From: Azophilus sp965116165
GTDB taxonomy: Bacteria; Pseudomonadota; Gammaproteobacteria; Pseudomonadales; Azotimanducaceae
Assembly (NCBI GenBank): GCA_965116165.1
Contig: OZ220484.1
Span: 1,612,001-1,676,000, forward strand
DNA: 64,000 nt
Reading direction: 5' to 3'
The translations under genes were made by a program, and so were the position numbers. Position 1 is the stretch's first letter; every line of letters starts with the position of its first letter. Below, in pieces: positions 56,958-64,000 of this stretch. Below the pieces are notes generated by a model that was not told the DNA's origin, did no database searches, and saw nothing but the letters and a program-made list of their open reading frames with translations.

Positions 56958-58151
56958 ATGAAGGAACAACCAATCTTCGGCCTGGAATTTACAACCGTGG
57001 TCAAAGCGGGCCCCGGATGCCGTGCACTGGTGCCGAGAACTTTTGCCGACCAGGGCTGCCGACGTGTCGCGCTAATAACAGACAAAGGACTGGTCGCTGC
57101 CGGAGTTGTCGATCTGGTGCGCGAGGCTTTCGAAGCCCAGGACTTTCCACTGGCGGGGACGTTTGACAGCGTTCGACAGGACAACGACACGAGGGATATC
57201 AATGAATGTGCCCGCTGGTACCGGGATATCGGTGCCGATGGTTTGCTGGCTGTTGGCGGTGGCAGCGTCCTGGACACAGCAAAATGCATCAAGGTCATGC
57301 TCGGATTAGGCTCTCAAGATATTAATGAGCTGGTAGAGGGAGGTCTCGTCTATTACAAGCGACCCAAGGCGAAGCCGCTTGGCGTTCCACATATCTCTAT
57401 CCCAACCACGGCCGGCACTGGCGCCGAGGTGTCTCCGGGCGCGGCCCTTATGGATGGAGAGACGAACAAAAAAATCATCATGTTTCATCAATACATGAAT
57501 TCGGACTTTGCTTTCCTAGATCCCGAACTGACCGTCAGCCTACCGCCTAAACTCACCGCCGAGCCAGCCTTTGACGCCTTAAGCCACTGTCTCGAATCGT
57601 TTTTTTCCACCCACCCCAACAGCTTCGCAGACGCTTTGGCCCTGCGCGCCGCCCGACTGATTGTAGACAATCTTCCCATTGCCGTAAACGACGGCCATAA
57701 CATCAAGGCGAGAGGCGAATTGCAGATTGCCAGCGCCATCGCTTGTGTCGCGACGGTTTCATCTGGGCTCGGCGCCACCCCTATCCACAATTTTGCCGAT
57801 GCCGTCGGACCGATTTACAGATTTCCCCATGGGCTGGTCAACGCCGTGTATCTGCCCATCGTGATGAAGAACCTGCGACCCCACTATCTACGTAGGATTA
57901 GACTGTTCGCGGAATCTCTGGGCATCGCAATTGACTCAAAGGACGATACGCGGATACTCGATGAGGTCATCGCCGATTTCGTCTCATTGCAGGAACAATG
58001 CGGCATCCAACCCAAACTGTCCCTCGAAGTTGATCAAAACCAACTCAAGGAACTGCACGAGGCGGTCAAGGAAGACCCTGCTGGTATCAACTTCCCCCTA
58101 CCCGATGAGGTTATCAACGCCTGCCTGAAAGAAAGCATGACCATCAAGTGA
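56958..58151 (+). CDS. Iron-containing alcohol dehydrogenase
   Basis: ATG 56958 starts MKEQPIFGLEFTTVVKAGPG. The 397-residue protein has the family's NAD-binding 'DGLLAVGGGSVLDTAK', 'PTTAGTGAEVSPGA', and the metal ligands in 'DPELTVSLPP' (Asp), 'FDALSHCLESF' (His), 'PIHNFADAVG' and 'YRFPHGLVNAV' (His). It oxidises an alcohol to an aldehyde in the cytoplasm. Its stop overlaps the next start (GTGA), so it is coupled to the PQQ dehydrogenase. Confidence 0.94.
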   Translation: MKEQPIFGLEFTTVVKAGPGCRALVPRTFADQGCRRVALITDKGLVAAGVVDLVREAFEAQDFPLAGTFDSVRQDNDTRDINECARWYRDIGADGLLAVGGGSVLDTAKCIKVMLGLGSQDINELVEGGLVYYKRPKAKPLGVPHISIPTTAGTGAEVSPGAALMDGETNKKIIMFHQYMNSDFAFLDPELTVSLPPKLTAEPAFDALSHCLESFFSTHPNSFADALALRAARLIVDNLPIAVNDGHNIKARGELQIASAIACVATVSSGLGATPIHNFADAVGPIYRFPHGLVNAVYLPIVMKNLRPHYLRRIRLFAESLGIAIDSKDDTRILDEVIADFVSLQEQCGIQPKLSLEVDQNQLKELHEAVKEDPAGINFPLPDEVINACLKESMTIK

Positions 58152-60115
58152 GACGCTGGATACTCCTCCCACCACTGCTGATTTCTTTTAGCGCTGTTGG
58201 CACTGTCGGCGCTGTCGATGGATCTGGCGCTGCAATTGGCAATGAAGAGGACATTGAATGGCCGGCCTATGGTGGTGCACCAGGTGGGGGGCGCTACACC
58301 GCCGCGTCCGAGATCACTAGGGACAATGTGGACCAGTTAAAACTTGCTTGGAGTCATCGCAGCGGTGATTACACTGGTGGCGCAAATTCCCTCTCCGAAC
58401 GGGTCAACTTGGGCACTCGCCCCACCGCCTTTGTAACCACCCCGATCATGGTGGGAGGCACCCTCTACTACTGCACGCCGTTTAATCGCGTATTCGCACT
58501 GGATCCAGGCACCGGCGAAGAGCGCTGGGCTTTCGACCCGCAAGTCGATATGTCGGATGAACCCTCAAGCAACTGTCGTGGCGTCAGCAGTTGGGTTGAT
58601 CCGCAGGGGAGCGACAATCACTGCGGCCATCGCATCATGCTGGGCACACTGGATGCGCGGTTAATCGCCATTGATGCGAAGACTGGTGAACGGTGTAAAG
58701 TCTTTGGCACGAACGGTGAAGTCTCTCTGCTGGCGGACTTAAGCGAACATGCTCCATTTGAGTACAGCATTACCAGCGCACCGGCGATCATTGGTGATCT
58801 GGTTGTGACCGGCGCACTTGTTTTCGACAACCAGCGACCCGATATACCCTCTGGTGTCGTTCGAGCCTATAACATTCGGACCGGCGAATTTGCCTGGGGC
58901 TGGAACCCCGTCCACCCGGGCCGTCCACAGCGGGATGAGGACGGTAACTTTGTCTCGGGGACCACCAACGTCTGGTCGACAATCTCCGTGGATGCCGAAC
59001 GAAATCTCGTCATGGTGCCGACGGGCAACTCTTCACCCGACATCTACGGCGGCAATCGGGACGGGCATCTTGATTATTACTCCAGCTCGGTCGTCGCCCT
59101 GAATGCGGCTGACGGCACGGTCGCATGGCACTACCAGACCGTACACCATGACATCTGGGACTACGACGTTGCGTCTCAACCCACGTTTGTTGACCTGAAC
59201 ATCACCGGACAAAACCGCCCCGCTGTCGTGCAAATCACAAAAATGGGCCTGACTTTCGTCCTGGATAGAGAAACGGGCAAACCCCTGCATCCGGTTGAAG
59301 AGCGTCCCGTGCCGCAGGCCGGCGCCGTGCCGGGGGAGTACTTGAGTCCAACGCAACCCTTTCCAGTCAAGCCCGAACCGCTGCACCAGTTAGGCATCAG
59401 TCCGGATGACGCCTGGGGCCTGACATTCTGGGACAGGGGCAAATGCCGAGAAAAGCTGGAAAGCATCACCACCGGTCCGATCTACACACCGCCGAGCCTG
59501 AAGGGCACCGCGTTGTATCCAAACAGCCTGGGAGGGCCCAACTGGGGGGCACCCGCGGTTGATCCGATCAGGAAAATCATGGTGGCCAACAGCAAGCACC
59601 TGCCGGTGGAACTAAAACTCATCCCGAGGGACCAATGCCCGGCGGACGCCACCTATCCACAAGACGGATCGCCCTATTGCGTAACTTTTACGCCGCTGCT
59701 TTCGCCCTTCGGAATTCCCTGCACGCCGCCGCCCTGGGCATCGCTGGCCGCAGTCGATTTGATCAGCGGCGACATCCTATGGCAGATCCCCCTGGGCACC
59801 ACTGAGGAGTTGGCACCCTGGCCGCTTTATCACTTTTATTCTCGCTCTTATCCTTTTAGCGGCATCACAACGGGCGGGCCCATGGTCACAGCGTCCGGCC
59901 TTACCTTTATTGCATCGACCTCGGATGCCTACCTGCGCGCCTTCGACACCGTGACAGGCAATGAATTGTGGAAAGCGAAGTTGCCCACCAGCGGCAACTC
60001 CGTACCCATGAGCTACAGCTACAATGGCCATCAATACGTCGTCGTCGCCGCAGGTGGGCACTTTACGTTTCCCTTGCCTGCCGGTGACCATCTTCTAGCC
60101 TACCGACTGCCTTAG
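58148..60115 (+). CDS. PQQ-dependent (quinoprotein) dehydrogenase
   Basis: GTG 58148 overlaps the previous TGA. The 655-residue protein has an N-terminal signal peptide (WILLPPLLISFSAVGTVGAV) and the PQQ propeller start 'WPAYGGAPGGGRYTAASEIT'. Repeated W-motif blades follow, for example 'RVFALDPGTGEERWAFDP', 'VVALNAADGTVAWHYQTVHH', 'LRAFDTVTGNELWKAKLP'. It lacks the membrane helices of membrane-bound glucose dehydrogenase, so it is periplasmic. It oxidises an alcohol, sugar or polyol and passes electrons to a cytochrome or quinone; no cytochrome gene is nearby. The pairing with a cytoplasmic iron alcohol dehydrogenase is unusual. Confidence 0.93.
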   Translation: MRRWILLPPLLISFSAVGTVGAVDGSGAAIGNEEDIEWPAYGGAPGGGRYTAASEITRDNVDQLKLAWSHRSGDYTGGANSLSERVNLGTRPTAFVTTPIMVGGTLYYCTPFNRVFALDPGTGEERWAFDPQVDMSDEPSSNCRGVSSWVDPQGSDNHCGHRIMLGTLDARLIAIDAKTGERCKVFGTNGEVSLLADLSEHAPFEYSITSAPAIIGDLVVTGALVFDNQRPDIPSGVVRAYNIRTGEFAWGWNPVHPGRPQRDEDGNFVSGTTNVWSTISVDAERNLVMVPTGNSSPDIYGGNRDGHLDYYSSSVVALNAADGTVAWHYQTVHHDIWDYDVASQPTFVDLNITGQNRPAVVQITKMGLTFVLDRETGKPLHPVEERPVPQAGAVPGEYLSPTQPFPVKPEPLHQLGISPDDAWGLTFWDRGKCREKLESITTGPIYTPPSLKGTALYPNSLGGPNWGAPAVDPIRKIMVANSKHLPVELKLIPRDQCPADATYPQDGSPYCVTFTPLLSPFGIPCTPPPWASLAAVDLISGDILWQIPLGTTEELAPWPLYHFYSRSYPFSGITTGGPMVTASGLTFIASTSDAYLRAFDTVTGNELWKAKLPTSGNSVPMSYSYNGHQYVVVAAGGHFTFPLPAGDHLLAYRLP

Positions 60116-60264
60116 CCCGGATAATTCACCAAGCCGCTTATCCATGTTCGAAAAGTTATTCAATCTCAATTGGTTGCCGCGTACTTTTGGGGATATTGCA
60201 TGGCACAAACTGCGCTGGCCGCGCCCTCGCGGCCCTTGGTGAAATATCCGGACTAGCTGACAAC

Positions 60265-61023
60265 ATGCACCGCGACGACAGTAGCATTTTCCATCGAAAA
60301 ATCGGTTTGCGATGTCTACAGGGCATAGCGGAAGGCGAGATTTGCGACAACATGCACCACTTCCGCGTGTGGCTCCACCACGACAATAAACAGATACTGA
60401 AAACCCGCTCCCAAGCCATTCGTTACCCTTGGAGTACCTGCCCACAAGCTGGCCCGGAGCTGGAACAATTGGTTGGTATGCCGTTGGATGAAAGCAGCGC
60501 CGCCGTGGGTCGATTCACCAAAGCCACGCTGCAATGCACTCACATGTTTGACCTCGCGGGTCTAATGGTTGCCCATGCGGCGCATAACCGAGAGCCTCTG
60601 GAATATCACTGCCAGATCAGCGAAGCAGGGCCCGGCCAACAACTGGCGACGCTTACCCGCAACGGGGAACTGTTGCTGAATTGGCGCATCAGCCAAGGCG
60701 TCATAGAAGCGGAACCACCCTTCCAGGGCGTGGCACTGGAAAAGCAGTTTATCCAGTGGGTGGAGAAAAACCTTGGGTCCGAAGAGGCGGATGCCGCATT
60801 GATACTGCGTCGTGCCTTGAAGGTAGCCCCCGCACGTTTCGTGGATCTAAGTGCTGTTGGGAATACCGGCAAGTTGTCAATCCCCGCACACTGCTACAGC
60901 TTGCAGCCCCATCGAGCCAATCAGGCGCTGTCCATGCAGGGGATGACAGCCGATTACAGCAACAGCACCGACGAGATGTTAACCCTCTGGCCAGCGGCAA
61001 CGCTGTCTTCGCCACGCCCTTAA
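60265..61023 (+). CDS. DUF2889-like protein
   Basis: The frame is open from 60187 (TTG). I chose ATG 60265, but no start has a good ribosome site. The product contains 'WSTCPQAGPELEQLVGMPLD' and 'ATLQCTHMFDLAGLMVAHA', the CPxA...L..L.G and CTHL.DL signatures of DUF2889. A less conserved C-terminal half of about 100 residues reads 'HCQISEAGPGQQLATLTRNG'. The function of the family is not known. It stands 150 bp behind the PQQ dehydrogenase. Confidence 0.7.
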   Translation: MHRDDSSIFHRKIGLRCLQGIAEGEICDNMHHFRVWLHHDNKQILKTRSQAIRYPWSTCPQAGPELEQLVGMPLDESSAAVGRFTKATLQCTHMFDLAGLMVAHAAHNREPLEYHCQISEAGPGQQLATLTRNGELLLNWRISQGVIEAEPPFQGVALEKQFIQWVEKNLGSEEADAALILRRALKVAPARFVDLSAVGNTGKLSIPAHCYSLQPHRANQALSMQGMTADYSNSTDEMLTLWPAATLSSPRP

Positions 61024-61271
61024 GATTCGCCGTATTCTGGTTAGGTGGGGGCCGCCTCCCACTTCCAGATGCTTGTGTTAGCGTCCCGGAAACTCGAACA
61101 ATGTAGCCTAGCCACTCCCTGGTTGGTACATTTTCCACTCTGAACAACCAGCAGGGACGAGCCGAAGTGTCCGGACCACTAGCAGCCTGTTGAAAAAAGG
61201 CCGTCCGGGCGATAATGGAACGCAGATTGTTGGACAACCCCGACTGAAACTGTCTTGACATCCTGCGCAGG
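61024..61271. other. Intergenic stretch, no gene seen
   Basis: Contains AGCAGCCTGTTGAAAAAAGG at about 61185, which resembles a transposon end, and TTGACA at 61255-61260. No coding frame with family features. Confidence 0.35.
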
Positions 61272-61305
61272 TTGACACATGGTTGCGTATTCGAGAGTAT
61301 GTTCT
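61272..61305 (+). promoter_or_regulatory. Putative promoter/operator of the Xre-RES operon
   Basis: TTGACA at 61272-61277 is followed 17 bp later by GAGTAT, a weak -10. Around it, CGTATTCGAGAGTATG is an imperfect palindrome that could be the antitoxin's own operator. Confidence 0.35.
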
Positions 61306-61325
61306 TAGGAGCGAAGGAAAGACCG

Positions 61326-61775
61326 ATGAGCATCGAAGCACACTTTGAATACATTGACCCGAAAGCGGCCGCTGAACAGCTGTTTGAAGCTCATCGGGGT
61401 GAACAGGCATGGCTGGACGCCTTTAGCGAGAACCTCCGACGCTGCCGGACAGGCAGGTCGTTGGCGACGGTGCAGGCGGTTTGGGGATTGAACCAAGCCG
61501 AAACGGCACGTTTGTTTGGCGTCAGCCGGCAAGCTGTGAGCAAGTGGCTCAGTCATGGTGTGCCCGCCGAACGCATGGAGGCGCTTTCCGACTTGGCCGC
61601 AACCACGGATTTGTTGGTGCGCTATCTCAAAGCTGATCGGATACCGGCGGTTGTGCGCAGGCCGATGGCCGCACTGGAAGGCGTCACCTTGGTGGACTTA
61701 CTGGCGCAAGGCGACACAAAGTCAGTGCTCGCCGCTTGCCGCAAGATGTTCCAGTTCGAGCAAACCCAGTCCTAA
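61326..61775 (+). CDS. Xre/MbcA/ParS-type antitoxin
   Basis: ATG 61326 follows AAGGAAAG. The 149-residue protein has a helix-turn-helix 'GLNQAETARLFGVSRQAVSKWL' (about 54-75) and a C-terminal DUF2384-like part 'LVDLLAQGDTKSVLAACRKM' that contacts the toxin. It normally neutralises the RES toxin and represses the operon. The gene ends 2 bp before the toxin start. Confidence 0.85.
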   Translation: MSIEAHFEYIDPKAAAEQLFEAHRGEQAWLDAFSENLRRCRTGRSLATVQAVWGLNQAETARLFGVSRQAVSKWLSHGVPAERMEALSDLAATTDLLVRYLKADRIPAVVRRPMAALEGVTLVDLLAQGDTKSVLAACRKMFQFEQTQS

Positions 61776-61777
61776 CA

Positions 61778-62314
61778 GTGGCCTTACGCCGGGAAGTCCT
61801 GGCGGAAGGGCACGTTTGGTGGCGAATTGCCGACCCTCAATGGAACGATCCGCTTGATCCGAACTTCGCGCGGCGGCATGGCGGGCGGTGGAATCCGCCG
61901 GAGAGTTTTCCGGTGCTTTACATCAACGAGGATACGCAGACGGCACGTCTGAATCTCATCGCCTTCACCGCCGGATGGCCATACGAACCGGAAGATCTTC
62001 GTGAGGACGCAGGGCCGGTTTTGGTGGGATGCGTGTTGCCACGCCGTCAGGAAGTCTGCGACGCCCATTCCCGGGCGGGTGTTCGCGCGGCGGGGTTGCC
62101 CGCCACCTACCCCATTGACGAACGCGGCGAAATTGTTCCTTGGGACGTCTGCCAACCCATTGGCAATCGAGTAAAACAGGCGGGATTACGTGGCGTTCTC
62201 ACCCGCTCGGCGCAATCCCGCCATGGCGAGCGCGAATTGGCCTGGTTCCCAGCCTCAACAAGAAGCCGAGCTCGACGGCAGCGGACGCTGGAGTTTGTCG
62301 AATGGTATTACTGA
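61778..62314 (+). CDS. RES-domain toxin (NAD-degrading family)
   Basis: GTG 61778 lies 2 bp after the antitoxin stop and is likely translated by coupling. The 178-residue protein shows the RES start 'VWWRIADPQW' (Arg16), 'RHGGRWNPPESFPVLYINED' (Arg37, Tyr48) and 'LTRSAQSRHGERELAWFP' (Ser). The canonical Glu after the Tyr block appears as Asn59 ('TARLNLIAF'), although Glu51 is close by. RES toxins deplete NAD+ and stop growth. This pair is the only intact toxin-antitoxin system in the window. Confidence 0.88.
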   Translation: MALRREVLAEGHVWWRIADPQWNDPLDPNFARRHGGRWNPPESFPVLYINEDTQTARLNLIAFTAGWPYEPEDLREDAGPVLVGCVLPRRQEVCDAHSRAGVRAAGLPATYPIDERGEIVPWDVCQPIGNRVKQAGLRGVLTRSAQSRHGERELAWFPASTRSRARRQRTLEFVEWYY

Positions 62315-62629
62315 AACATTCCGACAGTTCTGCCCTTATGTGCTCTGCAAATCACCGTCATATCATCGTGCTCCAGCTCGTCCAAGCTTCTGGGCACAGA
62401 TGTACCTGTGTCCACACAGGCCTCTTACGGGATGTGCCGTCCTTGTCAAAACCTGCTATCGCCTCTCGCTCATTGATCTCGGCACTCACAGGGCCGGGGC
62501 ACAAGCACTGCCACCCATGAGGCGCGAGCATGTTATCTTGCGAACGACATAACATCACAAATATTATGTTTTGCGTCATTTGCTCTTTGGCTGAAGTTCT
62601 TTTTATTACATGCGTGAGGTTTATCTTTG
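62315..62629. other. 315-bp gap, no gene seen
   Basis: No frame with recognisable motifs. The last 60 bp are AT-rich and should hold the promoter of the SnoaL-like gene. Confidence 0.4.
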
Positions 62630-63031
62630 ATGGAAACCGAAGAGAGCAAAAATCTCGTACGAACATTTATTGATAATCTTTCCACTGGCAACGCTCGGGC
62701 GGCTTTGGACGCTTTTGCCGAAGATGGCAGTTGGTGGGTGTCAGGGGATCTGCCCACTTCGGGTAAATTTGTCGGCAAGCAAGCTATTTTTGAAAACTTT
62801 TTTGCTGGGGCTGCTCAGCGAGTTGAGCCGTCGAGCATGTCTTTCGAATTAAAAAAGCTAATCGGCGAGGGTGACTGTGTTGCGGTGGAGTGGACTCTCC
62901 GGTTTAAGACGCTTGCCGGGCGCGACTATAAGAATGACTACAATCTTATTTTTGAGCTTAAAGATGGCAAGATCCAGGCGATTAGAGAGTATATGGATAC
63001 CCTCTATGCCCATGAAGTACTGCATAGTTGA
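62630..63031 (+). CDS. SnoaL/NTF2-like protein
   Basis: ATG 62630, with GAGG 11 nt upstream, gives 133 residues: METEESKNLVRTFIDNLSTG, 'AFAEDGSWWVSGDLPTSGKF' and 'FELKDGKIQAIREYMDTLYA', a typical cone-shaped SnoaL fold. Such proteins are isomerases, cyclases or hydratases of small hydrophobic compounds, or orphan binding proteins. It is intact, unlike the SnoaL-like genes at 3864 and 53430. Confidence 0.85.
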   Translation: METEESKNLVRTFIDNLSTGNARAALDAFAEDGSWWVSGDLPTSGKFVGKQAIFENFFAGAAQRVEPSSMSFELKKLIGEGDCVAVEWTLRFKTLAGRDYKNDYNLIFELKDGKIQAIREYMDTLYAHEVLHS

Positions 63032-63067
63032 ATCAGAGGGAGACGCACAAAGAAAGATGGGGTGTGA

Positions 63068-63148
63068 CTGACCACCGAAGAAACGCGGAAATTTCTTGAG
63101 AAAGGCCACACGGCAATTCTGACGACACTGCGCCGTGACGGCTTTGGT
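63068..63148 (+). pseudogene. PPOX-class protein, N-terminal remnant
   Basis: From CTG 63068 the frame reads 'LTTEETRKFLEKGHTAILTT' and 'LRRDGFG', matching the start of the broken gene at 51750. Similarity then stops. The start codon is lost. Confidence 0.65.
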
Positions 63149-63185
63149 CTAGCGAACTCTATGTACCAGAAGCACTACGAGGCCA

Positions 63186-63407
63186 TCACCCGTATAACTC
63201 GGCTGCGTAATCGTAGCACTCCCACATCTTTAGTATTTCAAGTCGTCGAGGCGTGAGGATGGCAAGCAGCATTGAGATATCCCCATAGTTCAGATGAACT
63301 TCCGGTTCTTTGAGTTCGCCCTAGTCGGCACGATACTAGGCGTCTTTGAAACGCTCGAACCCTCGGTCGGAAGATTCCATTCCTATATGAATTCGCTTCT
63401 TATTCAT
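63186..63407 (-). pseudogene. Antitoxin-like regulator remnant with two amber codons
   Basis: ATG 63407 reads MNKKRIHIGMESSDRGFERF, 'KDA', TAG (63336-63338), 'YRAD', TAG (63321-63323), 'GELKEPEVHLNYGDISMLLA' and 'ILTPRRLEIL', then TGA at 63186. The order 'EPEVH...ILTPRRLEIL' resembles HTH antitoxins paired with DUF6516 (TumE-like) toxins; the helix-turn-helix itself is missing. The family call is tentative. Confidence 0.5.
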
Positions 63408-63480
63408 TGTCGTCACCTCTCAGTTCTTCAATATCAGCCCTGAAATCTTCGATCAGCTGGTCAACAAATGAATCCAAGTT
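63400..63480 (-). pseudogene. Short C-terminal fragment upstream of the antitoxin-like remnant
   Basis: The complement reads 'NLDSFVDQLIEDFRADIEEL' and 'RGDDNE', with its TAA overlapping the next ATG by 8 bp, as expected for a toxin-antitoxin operon. Only about 27 codons remain and the protein is not identifiable. Confidence 0.35.
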
Positions 63481-63490
63481 TCAGTCGATC

Positions 63491-64000
63491 TTACTTTTTC
63501 GAAGTGTAATCACCGAAGGCCGCATCGCGTTCGGTAAAGGATGCTTTGACATCCTTGCGCAGCGACGCGATTTGCGCTTGGCAGCTTTCAGTGTTTCTAG
63601 CCAGTGCGTTCATTTCCGCACCCATACGGATGCCGGTTCGAATGCCCATGATTTCCATCTGCTTGTGTAATGCTCGTTTGTTCATCTGTTGTACGTCGAT
63701 GGGAACCTTCGCAACCCGCTCAGCCATGTGCAGCACGGCATCGTCGAGCTCATCGGCGGGGAACGCGCGGTTGGCGAGCCCACCCTCGACAGCTTCCACG
63801 CCCGAAATGGAATCGCCGGTCAGCATCATCTCCGAGGCGCGCCGCATACCCAAAAGCCAAGGGAAGATTTGAAGGTTCGGCGGAGTCCCATTGCGGACTA
63901 TCGGATAGCCTATCATCGCGTCTTCGGCGACATACACGAGATCACTACCGGCGGCCAGTTCGCCCGCACCGGCGATGCAGAAGCCGTGCACCTGACAAAT
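63491..64000 (-). CDS. Enoyl-CoA hydratase family protein, N-terminus beyond the window edge
   Basis: The frame enters at the window edge with 'ICQVHGFCIAGAGELAAGSD' (second oxyanion-hole segment) and runs to 'DAAFGDYTSKK' at 63491. It includes 'GTPPNLQIFPWLLGMRRASE' and 'FADELDDAVLHMAERVA'-like codons ('FPADELDDAVLHMAERVAKV'). It is a close paralogue of the TAG-interrupted gene at 48580 and shows which residue was lost there. About 120 N-terminal residues should lie outside the window. Confidence 0.92.
   Translation of the reverse strand: MCQVHGFCIAGAGELAAGSDLVYVAEDAMIGYPIVRNGTPPNLQIFPWLLGMRRASEMMLTGDSISGVEAVEGGLANRAFPADELDDAVLHMAERVAKVPIDVQQMNKRALHKQMEIMGIRTGIRMGAEMNALARNTESCQAQIASLRKDVKASFTERDAAFGDYTSKK

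Noticed and set aside
4110..63338. UAG reassigned genome-wide to an amino acid
   Set aside because: Many intact genes here (for example at 5486, 10991, 13352, 14747, 38031, 60115) end in TAG at the normal family length, and the residues replaced at the internal TAGs are not the same amino acid.

Overview
The window looks like the accessory part of a proteobacterial chromosome, most likely a marine or host-associated gammaproteobacterium. This rests on four TonB-dependent receptor genes of the 'EEIVVTARKRE' plug type, Shine-Dalgarno-led Gram-negative gene layout, a lipoprotein, a periplasmic PQQ dehydrogenase, and many acyl-CoA-handling genes. Genus cannot be read from the sequence. No rRNA, tRNA or CRISPR array was seen.

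Layout: 1-1126 acyl-CoA dehydrogenase (cut by the edge). 1369-3744 TonB receptor. 3864-4235 SnoaL-like gene with a nonsense codon. 4377-10991 a co-directional catabolic block (flavin monooxygenase, sulfotransferase, alkyl-sulfatase-like hydrolase, molybdopterin oxidoreductase). 11001-15733 phosphotransferase, enoyl-CoA hydratase, SDR and TesB thioesterase, with a partly duplicated promoter/SDR block. 15.8-19.4 kb a mosaic of fragments (TauE-like, VapBC, restriction-like, TetR tail, RTX repeats, tesB tail). 19.4-30.5 kb an esterase, two broken TonB receptors, a truncated acyl-CoA ligase, a broken amidohydrolase and three IS3-family copies. 30.6-36.9 kb TetR regulator, broken amidohydrolase, broken conjugation-type ATPase, broken molybdopterin oxidoreductase, phosphotransferase. 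37-50.7 kb alcohol dehydrogenase, two phytanoyl-CoA-dioxygenase-like genes, lipoprotein beta-propeller, aldo/keto reductase, P450, acyl-CoA dehydrogenase, MFS transporter split by IS3 copy 4, enoyl-CoA hydratase and CaiB/BaiF CoA-transferase. 50.8-54.3 kb gene fragments plus an intact aldo/keto reductase. 54.3-60.1 kb TonB receptor divergent from an iron alcohol dehydrogenase/PQQ dehydrogenase pair. 60.2-64 kb DUF2889-like gene, an intact Xre-RES toxin-antitoxin pair, SnoaL-like gene, toxin-antitoxin remnants and a partial enoyl-CoA hydratase.

Read together, the intact genes suggest uptake of a hydrophobic compound through TonB receptors, oxidation by P450, PhyH, SDR, alcohol dehydrogenase and molybdopterin enzymes, and beta-oxidation-like breakdown of CoA esters (CaiB, acyl-CoA dehydrogenase, enoyl-CoA hydratase, TesB). 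The substrate (sterol, terpenoid or alkyl lipid) is inference.

The strongest signal is genome decay by mobile DNA. Four near-identical 1499-bp IS3-family copies are present, and removing three of them with one 3-bp target duplication restores the host reading frames. Two previously unlabelled families of about 100-bp palindromic elements (three copies each) sit at gene borders. A larger structured repeat occurs twice with a compensatory base change in its stem. Nine in-frame nonsense codons interrupt otherwise readable genes, and all nine are TAG.
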